DNA of 64,000 nt from CAWIHK01 sp963835935 (GCA_963835935.1 CAWIHK010000002.1:744001-808000), one strand, 5' to 3'; positions 28,813 through 39,895 are shown, counted from the first letter of the stretch. Numbers and translations are program-made. The notes: generated by a model not told the origin, from the letters alone.

Positions 28813-31800
28813 CTATTTTATCATCAATAATTTTTTTGAGTTATTGAATTTATTCGTGCACATTTGGTAGAAATATAATCCGGTGGCTACATGGTGGTTT
28901 TGCTCATCTCTCCCATCCCATGTAATCACATAAGATCCAGCCTTTAAGTCTCTATCCATGAGCACTTTCACGATTCTACCAAGAACATCATAAACAGTAA
29001 GCCTCACTTTTGTAGCTTCGGGAATATCGAATCTGATTTGAGTTGATGGATTTCCCGGATTAGGATAATTTTGCAGCAATGAATACTTTTCCGGAATTAT
29101 CGATCCTAAAGATGCCAAGCTTCGCTTCTTAGATAAACCCGAAACAGTGTTGAATCTCCATACTGGTGAAGTCGAATTTATTAATCCTGCAATCTTTGCC
29201 TTCCCTCCGGTATTGGAACTCTTTTTCTTAATTGACTCATGCACACTCAATGAAATTTTAGGTATTGATTGTTTTTTATCCTTGACCTTGTTGTACTTCG
29301 TCATCGCCATCATTCCCTGAGCAGTTGTCGTGTCGATTATTGCTGAGACATTCCAGTAATATGAGGTGTTATTCTCCAGCCCATCAACACTAACAGAGTC
29401 AGTCGTTATGCCCGAATTTGCATAAACAGGATTCGTTAATGTAGAATCTGTAGCTACGATTACATTATACGATGTTGCTCCACTATCTGGATTCCAGCTC
29501 AATGTCGGATTCACGGATACATTTGTTGCACTGTCGAGGGGCGACACGAGGATCGGCGCGTTGGGTGGTGTTGAAGTTGTGGTAAATGACCAAACTGCGG
29601 ATTGTACATCACCGCTCCCCATGAGTTTCACCTTTGTGTGTCTATGAGAATTTATATTTGCGCCCAACTCTTTCACATTTAATGAAATAGGTTGAGGCAA
29701 AAGTTTTGGTTTGTCTCCCGGTTTTATAACATAAAATTCAGATGAGATTTCATCGAATGATGCCCATACGCTCCAATAATAAGTTGTATTATAACTCAAC
29801 GCAGGTAATTGGAATTCTGTTGAAGATGTATTACTAGAATATACTTCGTTGGTCAACGACGGATCTGTTGCTACGATAAATTTGTACGAAAAGGCATATT
29901 GAACCGGATCCCAACTCAGAATTATTGGTTCCGTAGGACCAACACTTTGATCAGCAGGATACGACAGATTTGGAGGAGAAAGTACAGGATTTGCAGTCGT
30001 AAACGACCAGACTGCCGACTGCATAATACTATTGTCATCCATCGTTTTTGGCATTGTCCCTTGAATCTTACCACTATTTCCTTTTAAGTCTCGCTTGCTC
30101 AATGGTGCTGTTCGATTTTGTTTGTCTCCTGGTTTCATATCACAAACAAAAATTATCTCGTTCGATGCCCATACGCTCCAATAATATGTTGTGTTGTATT
30201 TCAGTCCATCGGCAACAACAGATGTATCCGTAACATAGAAATTGTTGTAAACAATATCGGTCAACAACGAATCTGTTGCTACAGCGACATTGTAATATGT
30301 TGCTCCGTTAACGTGATTCCAATTCAATGTTATGGGTAAATATAAATCATTTGTATCATTTGGTGGTGATGATAAAACCGGTGCCCGTAATAACGAACCT
30401 GTTGTAAATAATCGAACAAGAGACCACTGCCCGGCTCCCACAAAATTAATGGCTCTCGCCCGCCAGCAATATCGCGTGGCTTCGGCAAGACCCGTGATCT
30501 TCTGCGTCGTGTCGGATGTTAAAACATTTATAAATCCAGCGGCCGTAGAGTCGAATAAGGAGTTTAAACTCAATTGCAGTTGGTAACTCTCAGCACTATA
30601 TGTTGTTCGCCACACGAACGAAGGTGAAACAGAAACTTGAATAGCTTTGTTGATCGGAGATACTAAAACTACTCGAGTTGGCGGTTTAGTTGGGGCCGTC
30701 TTGAATCGGAATGCGTCGGACCAGGGTCCTTCACCACCTCCATTAATCCCCTTCACTCTCCAGTAGTAATATACATTTGGGCTTAGGGACAAAGGCTTTG
30801 AGGTGTCGGCTTTGGAATAAGAGATTACTTTCGGTGTTATCAACGTAAATGTAGAATCTGTGCTATACATTAATCGACATGAGGTTGCTCCGCGTGGTCG
30901 TATCCATCTAAATACAACCGGACTCACAATATGAATGCTACTGTCTACTGGCGATAACAAAACCGGTTGATTAGTCGGTACGGGTGGTTTTGTCATGAAG
31001 GTACAGATAGTTGACCATGCGCCAAATCCCCCAAGATTCTTTCCTCGCACGCGCCAGTAGTATTGTGTACTGTCCGCAAGATTCTTAATTATCCGAGTCG
31101 TATCTGCTGTTAAGACATTAACGAATCCAGAAGCAGTAGAGTCAAATGTTTTCGCAGTGGATAACTGTACTTGATAAGTAAGTGCGCTGTCAGTTTTATG
31201 CCAAACCAATGTAACTGGAGAAGACATATTCGACTCAAAATTCGGAGAGATAGTAATAGGCGCCTTGGGTGGCTTATCCAAAGTCCGGAATAAAAATGTT
31301 TTAGACCAATCACTGGAACCTCCTGTGTTTGAGGCTTTAACCCGCCAGTAATAGAGCGTGTCGTACGATAATCCGGTAACCGGCTTCGAAGTATCCGGAG
31401 TATTTAGTGTGTACTGTTTCATACGTGAAGTCGAATCGAACAAAGTATTGCGCGCAAGTTGAAGCATATACGATTGCGATCTATCACATTGATTCCATAT
31501 GAATGTGCAGGAAAGCGAAACTTGATCCATCGAATCGATCGGCGTAAGTAAAACAGGTACTGATGGAACAGGCGGAACAGTAGTGAACGAGAAAAACTTT
31601 GACCAATTGCTGGTAGCAATGATAGTGGTATCCTTGGCCGAAAATCCACGGACTCGCCAGTAATAGGTTGAGTCGTTTAATAATCCTGTGACTTGCTTTG
31701 AAGTATCTTTTATAAATGAAGAATCGAACACAAGTCTACCAAAAAGTGAATCCAATGAAATCTGAATTTGGTAAAAGCTTGTTCCGCTTATCGGTTTCCA

Positions 31801-34800
31801 TTTGAACGTCGTTGCAAGAGCAATATTTTTTGATTTGTTTGATGGCGATGCAAGTACCGGAACCGGAAGATTGGTGGTTATTGATCTAACATCCGACCAT
31901 GCGCTGGAATCTGTAGAATTAATTGTTCTCACATGCCAGAAATATTTTTTGCCATTTTGCATACCGGAAACATTTAATGAAAGTGCCGATACAACGATGG
32001 TGTCCTTAACGATAAATGAAGTATTAAACGACGGATCTGACGAAACCTGCACATGGTATGATGTTCCGCCCGTTACGCTTGCCCAATTGAGTGTTTGCGT
32101 CGTCGGACAATTTATTTTGCCGTCAGCAGGCGAAGTGAGCGCCGGAGCAGGCAATGTAGAAAGTCTATTAAAATTAATCGAGTACGGCGCTGCTGTACCG
32201 GTTGTCCACACTGCAGTTGGTGAATCATCTGTAAATGGTGATAAGCTTGCTCCTGTTCCAGCGCCAAGACTAGTTACCGGCGACCAACTTCCACCGCTAA
32301 GATTTTTAATAGTCTCGCCTATGTGATCGCTGCATTGAAATAAAAGATACTCACCAATTAAATCGAAGGCTATCGAAGGATGCGATAATTGATATGTGCC
32401 GTATGTAAACTCTTTCACCGTACTACCCCACGTCTTCCCATCATTTGCCGATTCTCTATAATACACCCTGTGATTTGTTGAGTTCTCCCATGCTATACCA
32501 ACCTTTCTTGAGCTTGTGTCTGCCAAATCGCATGCTATAGATGGATTGGTATTTCCAGTGGCCGGTGATGGTGAAATGGAAATTTTACAAGTTGAAAAGA
32601 TTGAAGGAGGCGACGTACATACATCGAGATTATCATATATGATTGCAGTATCGGTTGCGTATGCAACATGGAAAAAATGATTTAAACCAAGATCGGGAGG
32701 AATTTGGTTTGGATCATAATGCCAATTTTGTTCTACACCGGAAGGTGAATGTGTCTTACAGTTTGTAACGGAAATAGCTCCTCGAATGTTTAAACCTGCA
32801 GGTTCGACACATGCGTACAAGCCTCCACCATTATCCTGACTGCCGTAACGCCAGATGACCATGACTTCATATTTACCTATGACAATGGGTGTTGCGTCGT
32901 ATCCACTCGCTTCTTTACCTTGAAAACTCAATGTGGAATCCCAGGTCACTCCATCATTTATTGATCTTCGATAATATACTCTGCCATTCTGCTCCCATAC
33001 GACATGTACGATTGCATTAGCATAAGAGATCGATGAAGTAGGAGGAGTAGTAATTGCGATTGATGGATTTTTTCCATCTCCAAGTTTTATTTCATTGCTC
33101 CAACCTGTTCCTCCTACATTCCGCACGTACCAGATACTCCCGGTGGAACAATAAACGGCATGAGTAACAGAGCTATTGGAACTATACGCGACATTGCGGC
33201 TGCTGTTGTTAGCGGTAGCCTGGGATGTATTGCTGCAAAGATGCCCTTTGTATTGCGCAGCAGCAACTGCATTTGGCGCCTGGAAAACCACAGCTGTTTG
33301 TAATGCGCCCGCATTTTGAAATGCTACATTCGTTCCGGTCCAACCCATAAAGTAGCCGGTAAAATTACCAATTGACTGTGTTTGTGGCGCAGAGACGGAG
33401 TAGTAAGGGGGTGCCCATCCAGCATTTAGACCACTTTGATTCAAGTGTACACCTTTGTATTTAGTATTTATACCGACATTATTGGCTGAGTCTACAACAG
33501 AATTGCAGTTAGCTCCTATGCCTCTATTTATGGGTGTGCTATATTGATCGGTTGAATCATTCAACCATGGGTCGGCAAATTGAAGAGTACCACCGACAAC
33601 ATTAGAAGCTTCAATTAATTGAGATTGTACTGTCGCATTTTCAGCTTGAAGGAATTCCGCCAAAATTGAATTTCCATAGTCTGCAGATTTAACAGGAATA
33701 TCAGCATGATTAAGAAGGTATGTCGAGGAATTGCCTCCTGCCTTCCTATCCCACCAATGATATTTCTGCGTCGTATTTTTTTTAAAATCTTGTTGAGCAA
33801 GTAATTGATATATGGTATCGCGCGGCGGGGGCACAACTGAAGCGTTCGGGAGTGTATTCACCATCCAGATGTTGCCTTCACGCTCTGCCCATCCTCCAAA
33901 AGGAGTTTGATCTTTGTCAACCTGATCGATTCTTAGACCGCTGACTATAAAATATTTTCGAGAAACAACGTCACTCCACTTATCATCCGCGGGGGAATAA
34001 TTTCGGAATTTAATCCAAATAGTATCTCTCCACATTGGTGTAGATGGATAATTCCAGGGAGGCGCATAATTACTATTAGGGTCGGAAGGAAATCCGGTCT
34101 TGCCGTTGATAGTCAAACTATTCATAGTTGCACAACAATAAGTGCCGGAAGGGTTGGAGGAGGGCATAGATAGCACAATCGGTGTACCCTCCACATATTT
34201 ACCGCTTGGCGGATTTACTATAGGCGGTGCAATATATCTACCAAAAGTATATCGTGCAACTGCCGTATCACTTGTAATACAATTAGCCTCTTGTGCCATC
34301 GCGATAATCACCATATCACTTGAGACAGGAATTCCACCAGTATATTTTTGCCGCGTTGATGAAATATTTGGATCGGTACCATCAAGTGTATAATAAATAT
34401 CGGCGTCTTGTGTTGAAGAAGAAATTTGTACTGAAAGTTGTTGTCCCTTAGGATAATTACCCGGCAAAGGATCAAATGTCGGTTTGCCGACAATTTGTTC
34501 TCCCGGTCCAGTTGATGAACCGGTTATTATAAATTCATTACTCTCACCATAAATAATCCCCTGATCATATCCATCTTCTATTTGTATTTTATATCGCCCG
34601 TCGGCAAGAGCATTTGAAATTGAAAAGCTGTACGAATTTGATCCGATATTGCTAAAAGCCTGTCCACCTGAAGCAGTCATCTCATATCCTCCGGATAAAT
34701 TTCGAACAACTAAATTCACGTTGACATTGCCACTTTTATTATCAGTCCATTGAACATTTATCAAAGCTCCTTTTTGAAATATGGAACCGCCTAATGGAGA

Positions 34801-35835
34801 ACTTATAGCTATTATGCGGCCGGCATTTATCCACCCCAGATCTTCAAGCATTGCGAGTGTTAGTGGACCCGGTGAATGGATTGATTGTGCATAGTACCTA
34901 TACGGTGTCATCAAACTATTTTCTTTATCTACCGAATAATCATATGTTTTTTGATCTAAATGATACAAGCTTGAACCTTCTTCCCATGCCGTAGGTGCAT
35001 ATAATTTCGGTCTTGAATTTTTTATCCAAAATGCTTTTGATCCATCAAAAAAAAGTTTGTCGCTGACAAAAGCATCGCCGAGTGCGTTTGTATAATGATA
35101 TACTTCATCTGCAAGCGACGTTCCTTTATCGTCTACCATGTAATTATCATAAATATATTGGCCAAGGATGTCCTGATTAGCCTCCCAAAGTCCTTGATTT
35201 TTTATTATGTAATAACCATTAACATTTGTCGTGTCTGCTCTATAATCTGCTGAACCAGTGAATCCGAATCCATGAACAAGCTCATGTAAAATTACAGTTT
35301 CGAGATCGACAGTGTTTGCCGGTGTATTTCCATCGGTTCCATAATACCACGATTGTTCCGCATTGATGGTTATATCTATCTCTGCATTGTTACCGTTGAG
35401 ATTCTGGCCACTTAACATTTCTGCGAGAGCAACAGTATACCATAGTTTTCCTTTTACGCCTAAATCTAATTCAAAGCTGCTATCGGGTACTGCCCATGCA
35501 AGAATCCTCCTTTTTTCTGTAGTATCCTGAAATATCGTCCAGTGCGCATTAATTTTTATAGTTTGACTTGAACTTATTAGATGAGACCATATATCGACTG
35601 CTTTTTGAACAGCTATTTTTGCAGAGTCAGGTGGATTTCCTGTCCATTGATTGATAGTGATCGTAGCGAGGGCAGGCTTCCCAAGCGCCTTTCGCTGACG
35701 ATATACGATCGGTTCACCGACTCTCGTAAAAGCATTTGTAGGGATTAGTATTTGCCCTTCATGATGTTGTGCCGACAAGGGCAATTGTTGAGACAAGAAC
35801 AAAAAAACAATTGGAAAGATTCTAAAAAGTTTCAT
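28813..35835 (-). CDS. Giant T9SS-secreted protein: metalloprotease-like start, FN3 array
   Basis: The product is 2340 residues from the ATG at 35835, preceded by GGAG; the open frame extends 50 codons upstream into the previous gene. A signal peptide (MKLFRIFPIVFLFLSQQ...) leads into a zinc-metallopeptidase-like domain with VILHELVHGFGFTG near 190 and a Met-turn-like SLMTPYRYY near 275. The third metzincin ligand position is Gly, so activity is uncertain. Next come an Ig-like domain, a chitobiase-type segment (IYYTLDGTDPN), a long unassigned region with sialidase-like repeats, about nine FN3 modules marked by YYWRV/YYWSV, and a T9SS sorting domain (LLQNYPNPGNPSTQIRF ... GLYFYQM). It is probably surface-displayed. 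It is the last gene of an operon with two lipoprotein paralogs. Confidence 0.85.
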   Translation of the reverse strand: MKLFRIFPIVFLFLSQQLPLSAQHHEGQILIPTNAFTRVGEPIVYRQRKALGKPALATITINQWTGNPPDSAKIAVQKAVDIWSHLISSSQTIKINAHWTIFQDTTEKRRILAWAVPDSSFELDLGVKGKLWYTVALAEMLSGQNLNGNNAEIDITINAEQSWYYGTDGNTPANTVDLETVILHELVHGFGFTGSADYRADTTNVNGYYIIKNQGLWEANQDILGQYIYDNYMVDDKGTSLADEVYHYTNALGDAFVSDKLFFDGSKAFWIKNSRPKLYAPTAWEEGSSLYHLDQKTYDYSVDKENSLMTPYRYYAQSIHSPGPLTLAMLEDLGWINAGRIIAISSPLGGSIFQKGALINVQWTDNKSGNVNVNLVVRNLSGGYEMTASGGQAFSNIGSNSYSFSISNALADGRYKIQIEDGYDQGIIYGESNEFIITGSSTGPGEQIVGKPTFDPLPGNYPKGQQLSVQISSSTQDADIYYTLDGTDPNISSTRQKYTGGIPVSSDMVIIAMAQEANCITSDTAVARYTFGRYIAPPIVNPPSGKYVEGTPIVLSMPSSNPSGTYCCATMNSLTINGKTGFPSDPNSNYAPPWNYPSTPMWRDTIWIKFRNYSPADDKWSDVVSRKYFIVSGLRIDQVDKDQTPFGGWAEREGNIWMVNTLPNASVVPPPRDTIYQLLAQQDFKKNTTQKYHWWDRKAGGNSSTYLLNHADIPVKSADYGNSILAEFLQAENATVQSQLIEASNVVGGTLQFADPWLNDSTDQYSTPINRGIGANCNSVVDSANNVGINTKYKGVHLNQSGLNAGWAPPYYSVSAPQTQSIGNFTGYFMGWTGTNVAFQNAGALQTAVVFQAPNAVAAAQYKGHLCSNTSQATANNSSRNVAYSSNSSVTHAVYCSTGSIWYVRNVGGTGWSNEIKLGDGKNPSIAITTPPTSSISYANAIVHVVWEQNGRVYYRRSINDGVTWDSTLSFQGKEASGYDATPIVIGKYEVMVIWRYGSQDNGGGLYACVEPAGLNIRGAISVTNCKTHSPSGVEQNWHYDPNQIPPDLGLNHFFHVAYATDTAIIYDNLDVCTSPPSIFSTCKISISPSPATGNTNPSIACDLADTSSRKVGIAWENSTNHRVYYRESANDGKTWGSTVKEFTYGTYQLSHPSIAFDLIGEYLLFQCSDHIGETIKNLSGGSWSPVTSLGAGTGASLSPFTDDSPTAVWTTGTAAPYSINFNRLSTLPAPALTSPADGKINCPTTQTLNWASVTGGTSYHVQVSSDPSFNTSFIVKDTIVVSALSLNVSGMQNGKKYFWHVRTINSTDSSAWSDVRSITTNLPVPVLASPSNKSKNIALATTFKWKPISGTSFYQIQISLDSLFGRLVFDSSFIKDTSKQVTGLLNDSTYYWRVRGFSAKDTTIIATSNWSKFFSFTTVPPVPSVPVLLTPIDSMDQVSLSCTFIWNQCDRSQSYMLQLARNTLFDSTSRMKQYTLNTPDTSKPVTGLSYDTLYYWRVKASNTGGSSDWSKTFLFRTLDKPPKAPITISPNFESNMSSPVTLVWHKTDSALTYQVQLSTAKTFDSTASGFVNVLTADTTRIIKNLADSTQYYWRVRGKNLGGFGAWSTICTFMTKPPVPTNQPVLLSPVDSSIHIVSPVVFRWIRPRGATSCRLMYSTDSTFTLITPKVISYSKADTSKPLSLSPNVYYYWRVKGINGGGEGPWSDAFRFKTAPTKPPTRVVLVSPINKAIQVSVSPSFVWRTTYSAESYQLQLSLNSLFDSTAAGFINVLTSDTTQKITGLAEATRYCWRARAINFVGAGQWSLVRLFTTGSLLRAPVLSSPPNDTNDLYLPITLNWNHVNGATYYNVAVATDSLLTDIVYNNFYVTDTSVVADGLKYNTTYYWSVWASNEIIFVCDMKPGDKQNRTAPLSKRDLKGNSGKIQGTMPKTMDDNSIMQSAVWSFTTANPVLSPPNLSYPADQSVGPTEPIILSWDPVQYAFSYKFIVATDPSLTNEVYSSNTSSTEFQLPALSYNTTYYWSVWASFDEISSEFYVIKPGDKPKLLPQPISLNVKELGANINSHRHTKVKLMGSGDVQSAVWSFTTTSTPPNAPILVSPLDSATNVSVNPTLSWNPDSGATSYNVIVATDSTLTNPVYANSGITTDSVSVDGLENNTSYYWNVSAIIDTTTAQGMMAMTKYNKVKDKKQSIPKISLSVHESIKKKSSNTGGKAKIAGLINSTSPVWRFNTVSGLSKKRSLASLGSIIPEKYSLLQNYPNPGNPSTQIRFDIPEATKVRLTVYDVLGRIVKVLMDRDLKAGSYVITWDGRDEQNHHVATGLYFYQMCTNKFNNSKKLLMIK

Positions 35836-35849
35836 GACGTCTCCGTAAT

Positions 35850-36927
35850 TTAGTTTTTTGATGAGATAATTTTGCCAATAACAACAACACCCTGATTTCC
35901 CGACCTGCCTACAACAATTACCATCGAATTTGTAACCGCCATACCGCCATACGATACCGATGGGACGGGATAAAAGGTCTTCCACGTTTTTCCGTTGAAA
36001 TGAGCAATCATTCCTAAATCGCCATCCACAAAAACATTATTTGCGGCGCTGCCGCGAATATAATTTGTATATACTCTTGCGCCGTAATCGATCTCTTTCC
36101 AGCTTCCTGAACTATTCTCGAATAATCCTTCGCCACAAGCATACAGAAACGAACCATCGGCCGACCAAACAGAAAAAACGTCTCTACCGGTTGTCCATGG
36201 AATAGAATCAACCTCTCCGTTCTCCGATATTCTTAAGATTTTTTTATCCTTTGGTTGGAAGTAGTCCGTTACAGCACAATACATTTCATAGTGTCCGGTA
36301 TTTTTATTTCGAACTCCATAAATGTCATTAATGTTTGTACTCGTACCACTCTCGATCTTCGTCCAATTACCATTGGCGTAATGAGCAATTGATCCACCGT
36401 CGCCAATGATGTAAAAATTTTGGTTCGATAGTCCCCATATTGCGTTAATTCTGTGTGGACCCCAAACTGATGATGGTAATTCAACTGAATTGAATGTTTG
36501 ACCATTGTAATGGATCATGTTTCCAATACCAAACCAGAATATCATTGGCATTGAAAGCCCAGAGCGAATAAATAGGTCCATAGAATGGTTGCCCTTGATA
36601 GTAGTATGGAATCTTTTGAATTTTCCATACCTTTCCATCCCACACCGCAAAATTATAGGGCTGCGGATCCGGCTGCCCCGTCGTTGAATCATTTAAGTAT
36701 ATTGAACCGACAGCATAAGCAAGCGTATCGTTAATTATTGCAACATCATTTAAGTCGCACGATCCTGCATCTCCACCAAAGGTAAACGTCTGAAACGTGA
36801 AGTTGTGGCTTGTGGTGTCTGTTCCAACCGGCGGACAAGTTACACAAGGCTCGTTGTGCTTTGGACAACCGGTAAAGAAGACAAGTATGGTTGGAATTAT
36901 CATGAGGTAAATCATTGTTGGTTTCAT
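35850..36927 (-). pseudogene. Propeller-like lipoprotein paralog B, frameshifted
   Basis: The first frame (36927 to about 36538) has a lipoprotein signal with the lipobox FFTGC, then EPCVTCPP, GGDAGSCDLNDVAI and AYAVGSIYLN. The second frame continues at WFGIGNMIHYNGQTF and ends at 35850. One extra base near 36537 (GATATTCTGG on the minus strand) separates them; removing it aligns the protein with paralog A (WAFNANDI then WFGIG). Repeated IAHYANGNW, IAHFNGKTWK and AVTNSMVIVVGRSGN units suggest a beta-propeller of the kind found on the cell surface. The start overlaps the paralog A stop as ATGA with GGAGG upstream, so the genes were translationally coupled. The giant T9SS gene starts 14 bp later. 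Confidence 0.8.
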
Positions 36928-37993
36928 GAAACCTCCGAAACTTTTTTTTGTGATGAGCTTATTCTACCGATAACAGCAACACCTTGATTTCCCGACCTAC
37001 CTACAACAACAACCATTGAATTTGTAACTGCAATGCCGCCATACGAAGCTGATGGTACGGGATAAAAAGTCTTCCACGTTTTTCCGTTGAAATGAGCAAT
37101 CATACCTAATTCCCCATCCACAAAAACATTATTTGCCGCACTGCCGCGAACACAATTTGTAAAAACCTTATCGCCGTAATTAATCTCTTTCCAGCTTCCC
37201 GAACTATTCTCAAAAAAACCTTCACCAGCCGCATACAGAAATGAACCATCGGCCGACCAAACAGAAAAAACATCTCTGCCGGTTGTCCACGGAATAGAAT
37301 CAACCACTCCGTTCTCCGATATTCTCAAGATTTTTTTATCCTTTGGTTGGAAGTAGTCCGTTACAGCACAATACATTTCATAGTGTCCGGTATTTTTATT
37401 TCGAACTCCATAGATGTCGTTAATGTTTGTACTCGTACCACTCTCGATATTCGTCCAATTATTACCGCCGTAGTGAGCAATACTTCCTCCATGGCCAACT
37501 GCATACATGGAATTCTGATTTTCTCCCCACAATGCATTCATCGAGATGGGAATACACGCAGGGGAAGTTTGACTTTGTCCGTTCCAATACACTATTTGCG
37601 AACCAGAGGTTATCCAAACATCATTTTCATTGAACGCCCATATTGCATTAGCTGGATAAGGGTATGTTGAGCTTTGGCCGCAAAAATCTAAGAATTGTAT
37701 TTGCAGAAATTGCCACATCTGTCCATTCCATTTTGCAAGATTATAGACAGAACCATCTTGATAAATCTCACCGACCGCATAAGCAAGCGTATCGTTTATA
37801 ATTGCAACATCATTCAAGTCGCACGATCCTGCATCTCCACCATGGTAAACGTCTGAAACGTGAAGTTGTGACTTGTTGTGTCTGTTCCAACCGGCGGACA
37901 AGTTACACAAGGCTCGTTGTGCTTTGGACAACCGATAAAGAAGACAAGTATGGTTGGAATTATCATGAGATAAATTATTATTGGTTTCATCAT
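36924..37993 (-). pseudogene. Propeller-like lipoprotein paralog A, frameshifted near the N-terminus
   Basis: The ATG at 37993 or 37990 gives the family signal (MKPIIIYLMIIPTILVFF, GCPKHNEPC), which runs off frame after FTFQTFT. The conserved remainder (GGDAGSCDLNDVAIINDTLAYAVG onward) is in another frame, open from about 37850 to 36924. Comparison with paralog B shows one base missing around 37841-37843 (CCATGG here, CCAAAGG there). The C-terminal 200 residues are nearly the same as paralog B. An open frame beginning at 38045 covers the body, but its first 60 residues are the signal region read in the wrong frame. It is the first gene of the unit, just after a conserved promoter cassette. 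Confidence 0.78.
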
Positions 37994-38102
37994 TAGCCTT
38001 GATTCTGAATATTATTTTTATGATTGTATTACTTTTGTTTGACATTTATCGAGAAAGCAGGAAACCAGTACGAAATAAGACGGGTGAAATTTAATCATTT
38101 TT

Positions 38103-38131
38103 AAAATAATAAAATTGCGTGTTTTTGTCAA
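38103..38131 (-). promoter_or_regulatory. Conserved lipoprotein promoter cassette, copy 1
   Basis: TTGACA (38131-38126) and TATTTT (38108-38103) are separated by 17 bp on the minus strand, with a T-rich tract before the -35. The surrounding 180 bp match the regions before 40984 and 45624, including the 5' leader. The left part also encodes the last six codons and stop of the upstream phospholipase-like gene. Confidence 0.7.
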
Positions 38132-38140
38132 GAAAAAAAA

Positions 38141-39826
38141 TTAAAGTGGGTTTTGATTTATTGTAAATGTTGTCGTGGCGACAGTTTGATCGAGATCGTA
38201 ATTATTAGCAATATTGTCTTTTTTAACACGCAATATAATATTCAATGGATTTGTAACAGTAGTATTATATAACTCGGTTGTTATTTTTGCCGCTGGATTA
38301 TTTGCAAATAATCCAGGACTAATCGGACTGGTTATTTTTTGTCCGTTCAAAGTAAAATAAGCGTCATATACTCCGATATTTGGATTTGAGTAATACAAAT
38401 TCTGGGGCATGAGATTATTTAAGGATGATAAAGCGCCCCATCTCATTGATTGATTATGCCAAGGAGACCAATCAGTGTACCATTTACGACCATCAGGATT
38501 GCCCGGAGCCGGTGGACTAGGTCCTACCCAACGATAAATATATGTTCCAAGATCCATATTTTCATTGATTATCGATTCTAATAATCCCGTTGGATTTGTA
38601 AACAAAACACTGTTTTTTAGTTTATTATATTCATTGGCATCCAACTGTTCAGGGTTATTGGCCACAAGATTATCTGCTGTGGGGAGATCACTTAGCATAA
38701 TAGATATTAGGGTATGAATATCAGTTCCCATCTTAGAGTCAACCTGCGGTTTAGAAAATCTAGCAGCTATTCTTGGAATATTTTGCTGTATTATGTCAGA
38801 CAATACTGATCCAACTACTAAATCTACTCCTATGCTTAACCCCTCTTTAATTTCTATATGATTACCAATCCAATTGGCGAGTGCATTGTCAAGCTTCCCA
38901 TGACCACAAGATTCTGGATAAAATTGATTAGCAAACCTAAAAACATGTGCTAATTCAATTAGTCCATCGATCGTGATTGGATCATTTTTTCTTGCATCTG
39001 GATTCTCGGCAAGAAAATTTTGCGCACATGTCAAATAGAAATTTAAAATTGGGTTTGGCATGCCAAAGTAATCAGCATCTGAATATGGTTGATTGTCATA
39101 GAACACTAATGGCACAGCTGGTTCAGCCTGACCTAGTTGTACGTAAATATCATTATATATCGTTTGTTTTACAAGGTTATAATCGCCATAATTGTATTCA
39201 TCCATTGCTTCGATTATTGCTTCCATTTGATTATTCGGATCGGTTGAAAACGATATACCATTTTTCACTATTTGTAAATCACCTAGATTCAATTGTGCGG
39301 TGATTCTGGGTACCAAGAAATCGTGACATGCAATATCTTCACATAAGTGAGAATAATATCCCAATGCAAATGCAATCTGTTGATTCACTTGATCAGAACC
39401 TGCATCGGCAGCGTTTCCCAAATGATAACCTCCAGGAAATCGTTGATTTGAATGTTCCAACATATATTCTGCAAATTTAATACCATTCTGTTCATGATGA
39501 GTATCAAAACCAAATGGATATTGTTGAGGTTGATAATCCGGGATTTGATCCATGTTAATTTCACCTCTAACTCCACTAGTAAACCAATAACTGGCTGCTT
39601 TTTTATAAATTTCTTGTAATGTTTGTTTATAACTCACCGCATACTGGATATCGGGAAACGTTGCGCCATAAAGAAAATATGGTTCATAGTTTTGAATTAT
39701 TTGTCTATAATTATCGTTTAAATTCAAAATTCTAGTTACATGCGCCATATGCACACCGAATCCATGTGAATACAAATTTAAATGCATTCCCGCAACTAAA
39801 ATTATCAAAAGTATTAATCGCTTCAT
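38141..39826 (-). CDS. Secreted zinc-dependent phospholipase C-like protein
   Basis: This 561-residue protein has a signal peptide (MKRLILLIILVAGMHLNLYS). The mature N-terminus HGFGVHMAHV and FLYGATFPDIQY, then FDTHHEQNGIKFAEYML and ALGYYSHLCEDIACHDFLVP, give the His/Asp ligand series of the zinc-dependent phospholipase C family. The C-terminal 200 residues are unassigned. GGGAG precedes the ATG. The last residues INQNPL and the stop come from a repeated promoter cassette, so the natural C-terminus may have been replaced. Membrane-lipid hydrolysis is inferred from the family. Confidence 0.78.
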   Translation of the reverse strand: MKRLILLIILVAGMHLNLYSHGFGVHMAHVTRILNLNDNYRQIIQNYEPYFLYGATFPDIQYAVSYKQTLQEIYKKAASYWFTSGVRGEINMDQIPDYQPQQYPFGFDTHHEQNGIKFAEYMLEHSNQRFPGGYHLGNAADAGSDQVNQQIAFALGYYSHLCEDIACHDFLVPRITAQLNLGDLQIVKNGISFSTDPNNQMEAIIEAMDEYNYGDYNLVKQTIYNDIYVQLGQAEPAVPLVFYDNQPYSDADYFGMPNPILNFYLTCAQNFLAENPDARKNDPITIDGLIELAHVFRFANQFYPESCGHGKLDNALANWIGNHIEIKEGLSIGVDLVVGSVLSDIIQQNIPRIAARFSKPQVDSKMGTDIHTLISIMLSDLPTADNLVANNPEQLDANEYNKLKNSVLFTNPTGLLESIINENMDLGTYIYRWVGPSPPAPGNPDGRKWYTDWSPWHNQSMRWGALSSLNNLMPQNLYYSNPNIGVYDAYFTLNGQKITSPISPGLFANNPAAKITTELYNTTVTNPLNIILRVKKDNIANNYDLDQTVATTTFTINQNPL

Positions 39827-39895
39827 GTTTGCTCCCTTCGGAAAATGATAAGAGGATGGTGAATTTAAGTAGAATTATATTTGAATATGTTAATA

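Noticed and set aside
29500..32200. Possible repeat array or CRISPR-like periodicity
   Set aside because: The periodicity comes from FN3 modules of about 100 residues in one reading frame; no short identical repeats with unique spacers are seen.
31802..32326. 174-codon plus-strand frame inside the giant T9SS gene
   Set aside because: It is antisense to a continuous FN3-encoding frame and has no recognisable motif.
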